Assembly (NCBI GenBank): GCA_016872725.1
Contig: VGZC01000002.1
Span: forward strand, 62,001-126,000
Direction of reading: 5' to 3'
DNA length: 64,000 bases
Source of the DNA: Planctomycetota bacterium
Lineage (GTDB): Bacteria > Planctomycetota > Planctomycetia > Pirellulales > Pirellulaceae
The notes under the pieces were generated by a model. That model did not search any database, was not told where the DNA came from, and was given only the letters and a program-made list of their open reading frames with translations. Positions within the stretch are counted from its first letter, which is position 1. Each line of letters begins with the position of its first letter. This document shows positions 27,401 through 35,789 of the stretch, in pieces. Both the position numbers and the translations under genes were made by a program.

Positions 27401-28814
27401 GAGGATGGCTTTCTCGAACGCTCGCGGACGATACCTTGATGAACCTTGCTTCCTTGCGCAGTTGCTCGATCGTGCGGGCACCGCAATACCCCATGCCCGC
27501 GCGCAGCCCCCCAACCAATTGATAAATGAACTCGGCGACAGGTCCCTTGAACGGGACCCGACCCTCGACTCCCTCCGGCACCAGTTTTCCATTATCCGCG
27601 CGATCTCCGCCTTGCCGATACCGCTCGCTCGAACCCTTCACCATGGCTCCGAGCGATCCCATGCCCCGGTACGATTTGAATGTCCGTCCTTGGTAGAGAA
27701 TGGTTTTGCCGGGGCTTTCGGCGACGCCGGCGAAGAGCCCGCCGATCATCACGCTGTGGGCACCCGCGGCGATCGCCTTGGTGATGTCTCCCGAGAACCG
27801 AATTCCTCCATCCGCGATGATCGGGACTCCCGTCCCTCGAGCCGACTTCGAGGCCCGGTAGATGGCGGTGACCTGGGGCACGCCGACTCCCGAGATCACC
27901 CGCGTGGTACAGATGGATCCGGGCCCGATCCCGACCTTGACCGCATCCGCGCCCGCTTCGACCAGCGCTCCGCATCCCTCCTCAGTCGCCACATTCCCCG
28001 CGATGACGTCGATATCCCATTGTCGCTTGATTTCCCGAACGGTCGCGATGACGTTCGCCGAATGGCCGTGGGCCGAATCGACGACCAGGACATCCGCGCC
28101 GGTATGAATCAGGACTTCGGCCCGCTCGTAATCGGAGACACCGACCGCGCCACCCACGCGGAGACGGCCCATTTCGTCCTTGCACGCGGCTGGAAACCGC
28201 TTCATCATGTCGATGTCTTTGATCGTGATCAGACCCGTCAGCCTAAAAGATTCGTCAACCAGCAGAAGTTTCTCCACCTTTTTAGCCGTTAAAATTTTCT
28301 CAGCTTGCTCAAGCGATACTTTCCCCGTCGCCGTGACGAGGTTTTCGCGCGTCATGACGTCACCGACGAGGGCTGCGGGGTTTTCGAGGAAACGCAGGTC
28401 GCGTCGCGTCAGGATGCCGACCAGCTTTCCTTGGACGTCGGTGATCGGCACACCCGACACCTTGTCGCGTTCCATCAGTTCGCGGGCATCGGCGACGCGC
28501 GCGTCGGGACGCAAGGTGATCGGATCGACGATGATTCCGTTGGCGCTCCGCTTGACCTTGTACACCTCGGCCTTCTGCGCCTCGATCGACATGTTCTTGT
28601 GGATAACCCCCAATCCCCCTTCCTTTGCGAGGGCGATCGCCATGGCGCTTTCGGTCACCGTGTCCATGGGCGAGCTCAGGATGGGGATTTGGAGCTGAAT
28701 GCGGCGTGTCAGCAGCGTCCGGACATCACACTGGGCCGGCACGACGTCGCTGTAACTCGGTTCCAGCAGGACGTCGTCGAACGTGATGCCGGAGTAGCGG
28801 ATTTTCTCGTCCAT
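27330..28814 (-). CDS. guaB: IMP dehydrogenase
   Basis: Oxidises IMP to XMP with NAD, the committed step of GMP synthesis. It begins [20 protein letters not shown]. The TIM barrel is interrupted by two CBS domains (about residues 95-215), and the active-site loop [13 protein letters not shown] has Cys at about 302. [17 protein letters not shown] and the flap [10 protein letters not shown] are present. The length of 494 aa is standard. A promoter at 28857-28885 matches its start at 28814, so the longer frame is not used. Within the CBS region, about 28236-28320 is markedly A+T-rich with AAA/ATT/TTA codons, unlike the rest of the window. Confidence 0.97.
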   Translation of the reverse strand: MDEKIRYSGITFDDVLLEPSYSDVVPAQCDVRTLLTRRIQLQIPILSSPMDTVTESAMAIALAKEGGLGVIHKNMSIEAQKAEVYKVKRSANGIIVDPITLRPDARVADARELMERDKVSGVPITDVQGKLVGILTRRDLRFLENPAALVGDVMTRENLVTATGKVSLEQAEKILTAKKVEKLLLVDESFRLTGLITIKDIDMMKRFPAACKDEMGRLRVGGAVGVSDYERAEVLIHTGADVLVVDSAHGHSANVIATVREIKRQWDIDVIAGNVATEEGCGALVEAGADAVKVGIGPGSICTTRVISGVGVPQVTAIYRASKSARGTGVPIIADGGIRFSGDITKAIAAGAHSVMIGGLFAGVAESPGKTILYQGRTFKSYRGMGSLGAMVKGSSERYRQGGDRADNGKLVPEGVEGRVPFKGPVAEFIYQLVGGLRAGMGYCGARTIEQLRKEARFIKVSSASVRESHPHDIAITQEAPNYSPEYPSTEDAD

Positions 28815-28856
28815 GGCGGGCCTCGCGCGAGCGGGATGGGCTCGGTAAAAGCCCGC

Positions 28857-28885
28857 AGTATGCCACGCGATCGCGAGACTGGCAA
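28857..28885 (-). promoter_or_regulatory. Promoter of guaB
   Basis: On the minus strand: TTGCCA (28885-28880), 17 nt, CATACT (28862-28857), about 43 nt before the ATG at 28814. Confidence 0.6.
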
Positions 28886-29103
28886 CGAGCCGTACGGCGG
28901 GGATCGCACCGGGCCGGACGCGACGCGGGGCGGCTTGTGCCCGCGATGCGCGCGTCGCGAAGGGACACGGCGTCGAGCCTTGACGGACCCGGCAAAACCA
29001 CCCTATCGTGGTATTCCGTCGAGCCGCCCCACGACGAGAATTGAGGAAAGTTGTCGCGTCGGCGGACCCGGCTGGGCGCGCGTCTCGGATAGGGAGTTTC
29101 CCC

Positions 29104-30063
29104 GTGCGACTCGATCGGCGAGCCGTATTCGGCAATCTACCCGCGCGGTTCCGCAACGACGGGCGATCGCTCCGCGCCGCGCGGCCGTTCGCACTGCTCG
29201 TCCTCCTATTCCTCGCGCCGCGGATCGCGACCGCTCAGCAGGCGTCCGAAGCGGAGCCCGAGGTCCACACGTTCGTCGAGTGGGAGTCGTTCGGCGCGGG
29301 GTCATGGAAACAGGCCCGCATCTATCGCGAGACGTTCGGCGAAGGCGGCAAGCTCATCGGGACCTCGATCGCCGATGCCAAGACGACGTTGCAGACGATC
29401 GATGAACGCGGATTCACGCTGCGCGCGGACGTGACCGTCGAGGTCGCCGGCCGGCGGTTCGCGGCGCAACCGCAAGTGGCCTGGCACGGGTTTCATGGCG
29501 AGAGCGAGGGGCAGGTCGCACAACCTCACCATGCGGGGCAAGCGACGTTTCGGCTCAACGGACAAGCGATCCCGGTGGACGTGTTCCGGATCACGACGGC
29601 CGAAGGCGATCTGCGCCGCGACACCGAGGCTCAGTGCGGAGTCGTTTTTCCCCACCTCTTCCGCAAACAGTCGATCCTCATCGATCCCAGCGGCGGCGCC
29701 GCGCCGGCGAACGGAGGCCGTTCGGCAGTCGCGGCCTTGGAGAAAGACGCCAATCCAAAACCAAGGGAAATCGACCGCGTGCTCGTCGAGGTGATTGCGA
29801 CCGATCTACCCCACCGCGTGTTATCGGAATGGAAACCGACGGCCCATGTCCGAACGGTGCGCGAACGGCCTGATGCGCGCACCGTCACGCTCGAAGTGCA
29901 TTGCGAGGAAGTACCTGGTCGCGTCGTCGCGCACTGGTCGGCAAAGACCGACGCGGCGGGCCGGCTGATCGAACGCTCCACGCTCGAACTCACAGCCTAT
30001 GGGATGGGGTCCGAACCGGCCGATCGCCCCATCGTGCGCCGCCCCTTCTTCCGTCGGCGGTGA
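29104..30063 (+). CDS. Exported protein of unknown function (319 aa)
   Basis: A GTG start at 29104 with GGGAG seven bases upstream, better than the frame opening at 29008. An Arg-rich n-region is followed by a hydrophobic core ([20 protein letters not shown], residues 30-49), a cleavable signal. The mature part is beta-rich, with [33 protein letters not shown] and [17 protein letters not shown]. It has the look of the planctomycete exported unknown at 11778 but no shared motif strong enough to call it a paralogue. It lies divergent from guaB and convergent with selA. Confidence 0.7.
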   Translation: MRLDRRAVFGNLPARFRNDGRSLRAARPFALLVLLFLAPRIATAQQASEAEPEVHTFVEWESFGAGSWKQARIYRETFGEGGKLIGTSIADAKTTLQTIDERGFTLRADVTVEVAGRRFAAQPQVAWHGFHGESEGQVAQPHHAGQATFRLNGQAIPVDVFRITTAEGDLRRDTEAQCGVVFPHLFRKQSILIDPSGGAAPANGGRSAVAALEKDANPKPREIDRVLVEVIATDLPHRVLSEWKPTAHVRTVRERPDARTVTLEVHCEEVPGRVVAHWSAKTDAAGRLIERSTLELTAYGMGSEPADRPIVRRPFFRRR

Positions 30064-30066
30064 GTC

Positions 30067-30170
30067 GGCACGTGGCGCCGGCACGTGGCGCCGGCTTCAG
30101 CCGACGCAATCGAAGAGAAGAAACGTGGGCCAAAGCCACGCCACGGACCACGTTACGGACCACGTTACGG
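30067..30170. repeat. Short tandem and palindromic repeats between convergent genes
   Basis: Two copies of GGCACGTGGCGCC (13 bp; 30067 and 30080), then a CGGCT/AGCCG hairpin, then two copies of ACGGACCACGTT (12 bp; 30143 and 30155) with a partial third. They fill the gap between the exported unknown and selA; the last copy touches the selA stop. Confidence 0.7.
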
Positions 30171-31559
30171 CCCGGCGCCCAGATGCTCGAATGCGTCGAC
30201 CAAGCGGCGATCGTCGCTCGGCGGAACCGATCGCAAGTCGAGGCAAAGGCGGTCCTGCTGAATGCGGCCGACCACGGCGGGTTCGCCGACCCGTAGCCGG
30301 TGCGCCAGTTGATCGATCGTTCCGCGGCGCGGCGTCACCGCGATACAGATGGTCGGAACGCGCTGCGCGGGCACCGAACCCCCGCCCAGATACGTCACGT
30401 CGTCGATCGGCTCCGCCGTCGCCAACTCGGGCACCGCGGCAAGCTGAGGCGCAAGCCGTTCCGCGCGGTTCCGGAGATTCTCGATCGGCGTGGTGAGCAG
30501 CGCGAGCAACGGAACATGTTGCTCGGCGCAATCCCGCGACCGATAGAGCGCGAGGGTGGCGGCGAGCGCGGCGAGCGTCATCTTGTCGACGCGCAGCGCG
30601 CGGCTGAGCGGGTGGTTCATGATCGCCGTGATCCATTTCTTGCGCCCGACGATGATCCCGCATTGCGGGCCGCCGAGCAGCTTGTCTCCGCTGAACAGCA
30701 CGACGTCGGCGCCCGAGCGGATCCGGTCCCCGGCCACCGGTTCGCCGTCGATGCCGTACGGCCCGAGGTCGAGGAGCGCGCCCGAACCGATGTCGTCGAT
30801 CACGGGCAACGCGTGTTTTCCGCCCAGCGTGACGAGCTCCTCGATCGAGGCCTCTTCGGTGAACCCGACGACCCGATAATTGCTCGTGTGGACCTTCATC
30901 AAGGCCGCCGTATCCGGTCCGATCGCCCGTTCGTAGTCGGCCGCGCGCGTCTTGTTGGTCGTGCCGACTTCACGGAGCCGGCACCCGCTCTGCTCCATGA
31001 CCTCGGGGAGCCGATAACTCCCGCCGATCTCGATCAACTCGCCGCGCGACACGACGACCTCGCGGCCGGCGCCGAGCGCCGCGAGGGTAACCAACGTCGC
31101 GGCCGCGTTGTTGTTCACGACGAACGCGCTCTCCGAGCCCGTCAGGTTCCTCAGCGGCCGCTCCACGGCGAGCGCCCGCTGCGACCGATCCCCCGTCTCG
31201 AGATCGATTTCGAGACTCGCATAACCCCGGGCCGCGTCGGCGACGGCCTGGATCGCCGATTCGGCGAGCGGCGCTCGGCCAAGGCCCGTGTGGAGCAGGA
31301 TGCCCGTCGCGTTGATCGCGGGACGGAGGCGAGGCCGCTCCGAGGCGAGAATCCACTCGGCGATCCGCTCGGCGAGCTCGGCCGGCTTCAAAATGCGCCG
31401 CTCCGCCGACGCCGCGTGCAGTTCGCGGCGCAGGTTATCGAGGAACGAGCGGACGCCCGTCACGACGACGTGATGGCTCACCCGGTCGACGACCCGACGC
31501 AGGGGAGCGCTTTCGAGCAGTTCATTCACCGATGGAATGTTGCGGAGCACGTTGGACAT
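30165..31559 (-). CDS. selA: L-seryl-tRNA(Sec) selenium transferase
   Basis: A PLP enzyme that converts seryl-tRNA(Sec) to selenocysteinyl-tRNA(Sec) using selenophosphate. It begins [17 protein letters not shown], the standard SelA opening. It has NATGILLHTGLGRAPL, VVNNNAAAT and the PLP-lysine motif VLFSGDKLLGGPQ (Lys about 293). The length of 464 aa is normal. Its start lies inside the end of selB (38-nt overlap), so selB and selA form one unit in the order selB then selA. An ATG at 31574 is an alternative. Selenocysteine use by this organism is therefore expected; selC and selD are not in the window. Confidence 0.95.
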   Translation of the reverse strand: MSNVLRNIPSVNELLESAPLRRVVDRVSHHVVVTGVRSFLDNLRRELHAASAERRILKPAELAERIAEWILASERPRLRPAINATGILLHTGLGRAPLAESAIQAVADAARGYASLEIDLETGDRSQRALAVERPLRNLTGSESAFVVNNNAAATLVTLAALGAGREVVVSRGELIEIGGSYRLPEVMEQSGCRLREVGTTNKTRAADYERAIGPDTAALMKVHTSNYRVVGFTEEASIEELVTLGGKHALPVIDDIGSGALLDLGPYGIDGEPVAGDRIRSGADVVLFSGDKLLGGPQCGIIVGRKKWITAIMNHPLSRALRVDKMTLAALAATLALYRSRDCAEQHVPLLALLTTPIENLRNRAERLAPQLAAVPELATAEPIDDVTYLGGGSVPAQRVPTICIAVTPRRGTIDQLAHRLRVGEPAVVGRIQQDRLCLDLRSVPPSDDRRLVDAFEHLGAGP

Positions 31560-33513
31560 CGCTTGGGTTTCCATCAAGAACGGCCGAGGTCGGCGGAGCC
31601 GCGGCGAGGACGCGGAGATCGCCCTGCCGGCGCGTGACGCCGATACGGTCAAGGTACTCGCCGTACGGAACGGCGAACTTGCGCGTCGTGCCGAGCAGGT
31701 CGCGCATCTCGCTCATCGTCATCCCTTGCCCGCTCGCCATGTGGGCGGCGAGCCGTTCCCGAATCGCGCGGTCCGTTTCGGCATGGATATGATAATCGCC
31801 CTGGATCTGGACGAGATCGCCTTGGTCGGCCGCGATCTTGACCAACTGGGGGACCGACGCGTGATTGCGCGTGGTTCGGGCCTGGAGATCGGCGAGCGTG
31901 GGTCCTTCGAGTCCCGCCTCGCGGTGCCACTCGACGATCTGCCGCAGCAGTTTCTCCTCGTTCTGCGACAATTGCGGTCCGCGGCCCGCGAGTCCGACGG
32001 TGTCGTTCGTGAGCCGAACTCGACCCGCGTCCCGCAATTCGACCAGCGCCGCGTCGACGATCGCCTCCTCCCCGACATACCGGAACCCGTGCGCGACGTT
32101 CCGCCGGTCGAACCGGCCCCGCAACGGATGCTCGTCGTGCAGCCGCCCCAGCATGGCCTCGATCCGTTCGCCAAGCCGCCTCAGCGATTGCCGATGGACA
32201 TGGATCGACCTCGCGTGCGACAGCGTTATGGTCCGCAAATCACCCGCCGCGCGCAGCCGATCGGCGATCGGCCGAGGATCGTCGATGCCGGCCGTTCGAG
32301 CCAGGTCGGTCGGATCCCATCCGCCGAACCCGGCGAAATAGAGCGACGCGGAGGCACGGGCGACCGGGTCGGTCGCGAGCAGGTTGCGGGCCCGCGCGAG
32401 ATCCTCGGAGGTCGGCCGCCGGAGCGGATCGGAATCGGAATCGAGCACGATGCCGCCTCCGATCGTGACGACCGGCGATTCCTCGCGGATCACGAACGGC
32501 TGCCTCCAAACGGCGACCGCCGGCTTATCGAGGAAACACTGCGCGCATCCCGACCCGCCGGGCGGGATCGCATCGCCTTCGAGCAACCGAACCCGCGCGA
32601 GGAACTCGGCCGCGCCCAGGTGGAGGCGGACGCGCGACCGGTGTTTGAGCGGTCGGACCGCGTCGGACGCCAATCGGATCTCCGCGAGAATCCGCCTCGA
32701 CGCGCGCAGGTGTCCGGGCGCGCCGAGCTCGTGTCCGCGGCGGATTTCGTCGTGGCGGACACCCGCGAGATTGATCGCGGCCCGCTGCCCCCGGCACACT
32801 TCCTCGACGGGCCGGTCGTGGTTGCGCAGTCCGCGGACCCGCACGGCGATCCGGCCCGGCTCGAGGAACAGCTCGTCGCCGACCGCCGCCCGGCCCGCGC
32901 TGACGCTTCCGGTCACGACGGCTCCGTGTCCCGGCACGGTGAAAACGCGATCGACGGCCATGCGGAACGGCGCGTCGAGCCGCGCCGCGCGGCTCCGCAT
33001 CGACTCGACGGCCGCCAGACGCAGCGCCTCGCGAAGCCGATCCAGTCCCTCGCCCGTCACGACACTCGTCGGTACGATCGGCGCGTCGGCGAGGAACGTG
33101 CCTTGGACCAGCTCGCGGATCTCTTCTTCGACGAGCGCGAGCCACTCGGCGTCGACCATGTCGCACTTGGTGAGCGCGACGACTCCGGCGGGCAGTTCGA
33201 GCAGCCGGAGGATTTCGAGATGTTCGACCGTTTGAGGCTTGATCGAATCATCGGCCGCGACGACGAGCATGGCGAGATCCATGCCGGTCGCGCCCGCGAG
33301 CATGTTGCGGACGAACCGCTCGTGCCCCGGCACATCCACGATTCCCAACCGGTACTCGCCGACCATCAGCTCGGCGAACCCCAGGTCGATCGTGATACCC
33401 CGCCGCTTCTCCTCCGGCAAACGATCGGTATCGACTCCGGTCAGCGCCTTGACAAGCGAGGTCTTGCCGTGATCGATGTGGCCGGCGGTACCCAGGATCA
33501 GATCGGTAGGCAT
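31522..33513 (-). CDS. selB: Selenocysteine-specific elongation factor
   Basis: SelB is a GTPase that brings Sec-tRNA to UGA codons marked by a SECIS hairpin. N-terminal GTP-binding motifs are [21 protein letters not shown] and TKCD. After the EF-Tu-like domains, the C-terminus has the winged-helix repeats, ending [19 protein letters not shown], the SECIS-binding WH4 motif. The 663 aa is normal. It overlaps selA at its 3' end. A small exported-protein gene lies 71 nt upstream on the same strand. Confidence 0.96.
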   Translation of the reverse strand: MPTDLILGTAGHIDHGKTSLVKALTGVDTDRLPEEKRRGITIDLGFAELMVGEYRLGIVDVPGHERFVRNMLAGATGMDLAMLVVAADDSIKPQTVEHLEILRLLELPAGVVALTKCDMVDAEWLALVEEEIRELVQGTFLADAPIVPTSVVTGEGLDRLREALRLAAVESMRSRAARLDAPFRMAVDRVFTVPGHGAVVTGSVSAGRAAVGDELFLEPGRIAVRVRGLRNHDRPVEEVCRGQRAAINLAGVRHDEIRRGHELGAPGHLRASRRILAEIRLASDAVRPLKHRSRVRLHLGAAEFLARVRLLEGDAIPPGGSGCAQCFLDKPAVAVWRQPFVIREESPVVTIGGGIVLDSDSDPLRRPTSEDLARARNLLATDPVARASASLYFAGFGGWDPTDLARTAGIDDPRPIADRLRAAGDLRTITLSHARSIHVHRQSLRRLGERIEAMLGRLHDEHPLRGRFDRRNVAHGFRYVGEEAIVDAALVELRDAGRVRLTNDTVGLAGRGPQLSQNEEKLLRQIVEWHREAGLEGPTLADLQARTTRNHASVPQLVKIAADQGDLVQIQGDYHIHAETDRAIRERLAAHMASGQGMTMSEMRDLLGTTRKFAVPYGEYLDRIGVTRRQGDLRVLAAAPPTSAVLDGNPSDVQRAPQHSIGE

Positions 33514-33583
33514 ACGGCCGATTGTAACTCGCCGCGACGAAGCGGGCGAGCGGCCGCCGAACGAGCGTGAATCGGCGTCCGGC

Positions 33584-34081
33584 CTACGGGCGGACGCGCG
33601 GAAGGGCGATAAACTCGTTGACCGTTTGCACGTCCTTCGGTTCGTCCGGCTTGGACCAGGGCCACCATGAACTTTGGGCCGACGCGCCGGGCTTCCGCGC
33701 GGTCTTGGTCTGAGTCGATGGTTTCTTCGGTTTGTCGTTGTCCCACGGAGTCAGAACGTCGTAGGTCTTCGAGAAGAAGTTCTTGGTCCCGGTCGACACC
33801 CGATCGACGGTCGACGGTCCCTTCGGCGCGGCGCGGCGGTTCGCGGCCGGTTTTTGGGCGAACGGCGTCGACATCTTGGGCATCTCGGGCATCTTCAGCC
33901 ACGAACCCGATCCCTTCTTCCCGTCGGACACCGACGCCGACACGCGTTTCTTGGCCGGTTTACTCGACTTGAACGGGTTCAGGTTGGGCAGCTTCCAGCC
34001 GTCCTCGTCGGCCGGCGCCGCGACCGCGAGCGCCAGCACGATCATCGGAACGGCCAACCACGTTGAACGGAGCGTACGCAC
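33584..34081 (-). CDS. Small exported protein of unknown function (165 aa)
   Basis: A GTG start at 34081 preceded by AAGGAG at 8-nt spacing on the minus strand. Signal peptide RSTWLAVPMIVLALAVAAPA (residues 5-24). The mature protein is polar and Lys/Pro-rich, with DGWKLPNLNPFKSSKPAKKR, a WW-PWS segment and the C-terminal VNEFIALPRVRP. The Trp/Pro/Lys composition and end motif recur in planctomycete exported proteins, but I know of no function. Confidence 0.72.
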   Translation of the reverse strand: MRTLRSTWLAVPMIVLALAVAAPADEDGWKLPNLNPFKSSKPAKKRVSASVSDGKKGSGSWLKMPEMPKMSTPFAQKPAANRRAAPKGPSTVDRVSTGTKNFFSKTYDVLTPWDNDKPKKPSTQTKTARKPGASAQSSWWPWSKPDEPKDVQTVNEFIALPRVRP

Positions 34082-34586
34082 GGCTCTTTCTCCTTCGCGG
34101 ACATTGCCTCGGCGCGCGACCGTCCCGGTCGCTCGCCCGATCCCCACGTTCGCCTCGCGAGGGACGCGCGACCCGGCGAACCGACGTTCACCCCGCGCGC
34201 CCCATGACGGGCGGCGGGTTGTCGCAGAACGGCTCCGTTCTGTCCAGGTCGGTTGAGCAAAAAAAACCGGAAATCGGGAGTCACGGGTCCGCGGCAACCA
34301 GGCCGATGGGGACGCGCTCACCTCGATATGATGACGCTGCAACCGCGTCGGATAGGGGAACGGATCCACGTTCGCGCCGTAACAGGTGTGGGCTACGCCC
34401 ATGTGGATGTCGCGACGGCTCGCGATCGACAACAAAACGTGCCTCACCGGGCACGTGTGCGGTTCATCGGAACCGATAGGAAGCCATGTGCCCCTCCACC
34501 CAGGAAGGACAGGAAGTCCACAAGCAACGGGAAGTGATCGAGAGCTCGGCGCGGGTCGTGGAACGAACACGCGCGGGGACCGGCGA
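34082..34586. other. 505-bp gene-free region with several hairpins
   Basis: No supported gene. It contains a perfect 8-bp hairpin at 34225-34242 (CAGAACGG / CCGTTCTG), an A8 run at 34259-34266, a TGGGC-TAC-GCCCA triloop hairpin at 34389-34401, and a 6-bp hairpin at 34460-34475 (CGGTTC / GAACCG). It was checked for tRNA-Sec because selAB is near, and no TCA anticodon arm of the right shape was seen. The first 150 bp upstream of 34081 should contain that gene's promoter. Confidence 0.5.
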
Positions 34587-35618
34587 TCAGCGGGCCGTCA
34601 TGCCGCGTTTCTTCAGTTCATCGACGACCTGCTTGACGATGCGCGCGACCTGATCGGCGTCGACGCCGTGGCCCGCCGGGCAACCGCCGATCGGCTCCTC
34701 CGTGAATCCCTCCGCCGCCAACAGGCATTGCAGTTCGTTGCTCAGCCGCTCGATCGCGAGTTGCTGGTTCTCCGCCTGCGGTTGCCGACCGACACCCGTC
34801 GCGAATCCCCGCAGCCTCAGCGCGGCGCGGAAGCCTTCGGGGAATTCCGAGGAATAGATCATCGTGTCGAACAACTTGAGCAACCGGTATTGGAGGGCGC
34901 GCGCTTCGTCGAGCCGTTCCGAGAGGGTGAGGTCGTAGAGCTTCCGCGTGATTTCCGGCACAACGCCGCTCGTCGCGTTCGTGCCCCCGTCGCAACCGAT
35001 CAGGAGCATGGGCATGAGGGCCGCATCCCATCCGGTCATGAAACTGAAGTCGGGACGGAGCGGACCGACGGCCGCGATCATGCGCATCATGTGGGGAAGG
35101 TCGCCCGACGAATCCTTGATCGCGACGACGCGGTCACATTCCTCGGCGAGACGCGCGACGGTCGGCACGTCGATCGGCGACGCGAACATCGGGATGTTGT
35201 AGAGCGTGATGTCGATCGGCGAATTCCGCGCGATCTCGCGGAAATAGGCGTACACGCCGGAAGGGCTGAGTCGGTAGTAGAACGGCGCGACGATCGCCAC
35301 GGCCCGGACGCCGAGCGAATGGTAGTATTCACAAGCCTTGATCGTCTCCCGCGTATTCGCCTCGGCGGCTCCCGCGAGGATCGGAACGCGGCCCGCCGTT
35401 TGATCGGCCATGATCTCGATGACGCGACGCCGCTCTTCGGCCGTGAACCGCAGGAACTCGCCCGTCGATCCGTTCGGATACAACCCGTGCACGCCCCGTT
35501 CGATCAACCAGTCGACGTAGCGGCGCAGTTCGCATTCGTGAATGTCGCCGTTCGGGTCGAGCGGCACAATGTTGGGCGTGTAGATCCCTCGGAGTTTCTC
35601 TCGGGTGGTCATCGGCAT
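34587..35618 (-). CDS. DapA/NanA-family class I aldolase (dihydrodipicolinate-synthase-like)
   Basis: A TIM-barrel Schiff-base lyase. The family's substrate loop is [17 protein letters not shown] (usually GTTGE), the catalytic Tyr is in DITLYNIP and the Schiff-base Lys in [11 protein letters not shown] conserved [11 protein letters not shown] is near the C-terminus. The 343 aa is longer than DapA (about 290) because of a C-terminal extension ending [14 protein letters not shown]. With no lysine genes nearby, it more likely splits or forms a keto-acid sugar. The start codons 35618 and 35612 are equally possible. Confidence 0.85.
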   Translation of the reverse strand: MPMTTREKLRGIYTPNIVPLDPNGDIHECELRRYVDWLIERGVHGLYPNGSTGEFLRFTAEERRRVIEIMADQTAGRVPILAGAAEANTRETIKACEYYHSLGVRAVAIVAPFYYRLSPSGVYAYFREIARNSPIDITLYNIPMFASPIDVPTVARLAEECDRVVAIKDSSGDLPHMMRMIAAVGPLRPDFSFMTGWDAALMPMLLIGCDGGTNATSGVVPEITRKLYDLTLSERLDEARALQYRLLKLFDTMIYSSEFPEGFRAALRLRGFATGVGRQPQAENQQLAIERLSNELQCLLAAEGFTEEPIGGCPAGHGVDADQVARIVKQVVDELKKRGMTAR

Positions 35619-35789
35619 TTCGAGGCAAGAGGCGGAAACAGGGTCGGGACGCCCAATCGCGGGTTCGGGCCGGGTGCGGGGTGGCGATCGGCGGCGCGAC
35701 GCGCGATACAATCGGCACAAAGGTCACGCTCCGCGCGGCCGAACCGGGGCTCCGTCCCGACGCACGAACAATGATAGCTCAGCGCCGCC

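Noticed and set aside
28598-28606. DnaA box TGTGGATAA
   Set aside because: A single exact match within guaB coding sequence, 11 kb from dnaA; no cluster of boxes, so not an origin.
34253-34537. 94-codon plus-strand ORF in the gap near selAB
   Set aside because: Needs a TTG start, has no plausible ribosome-binding site and no recognisable domain.
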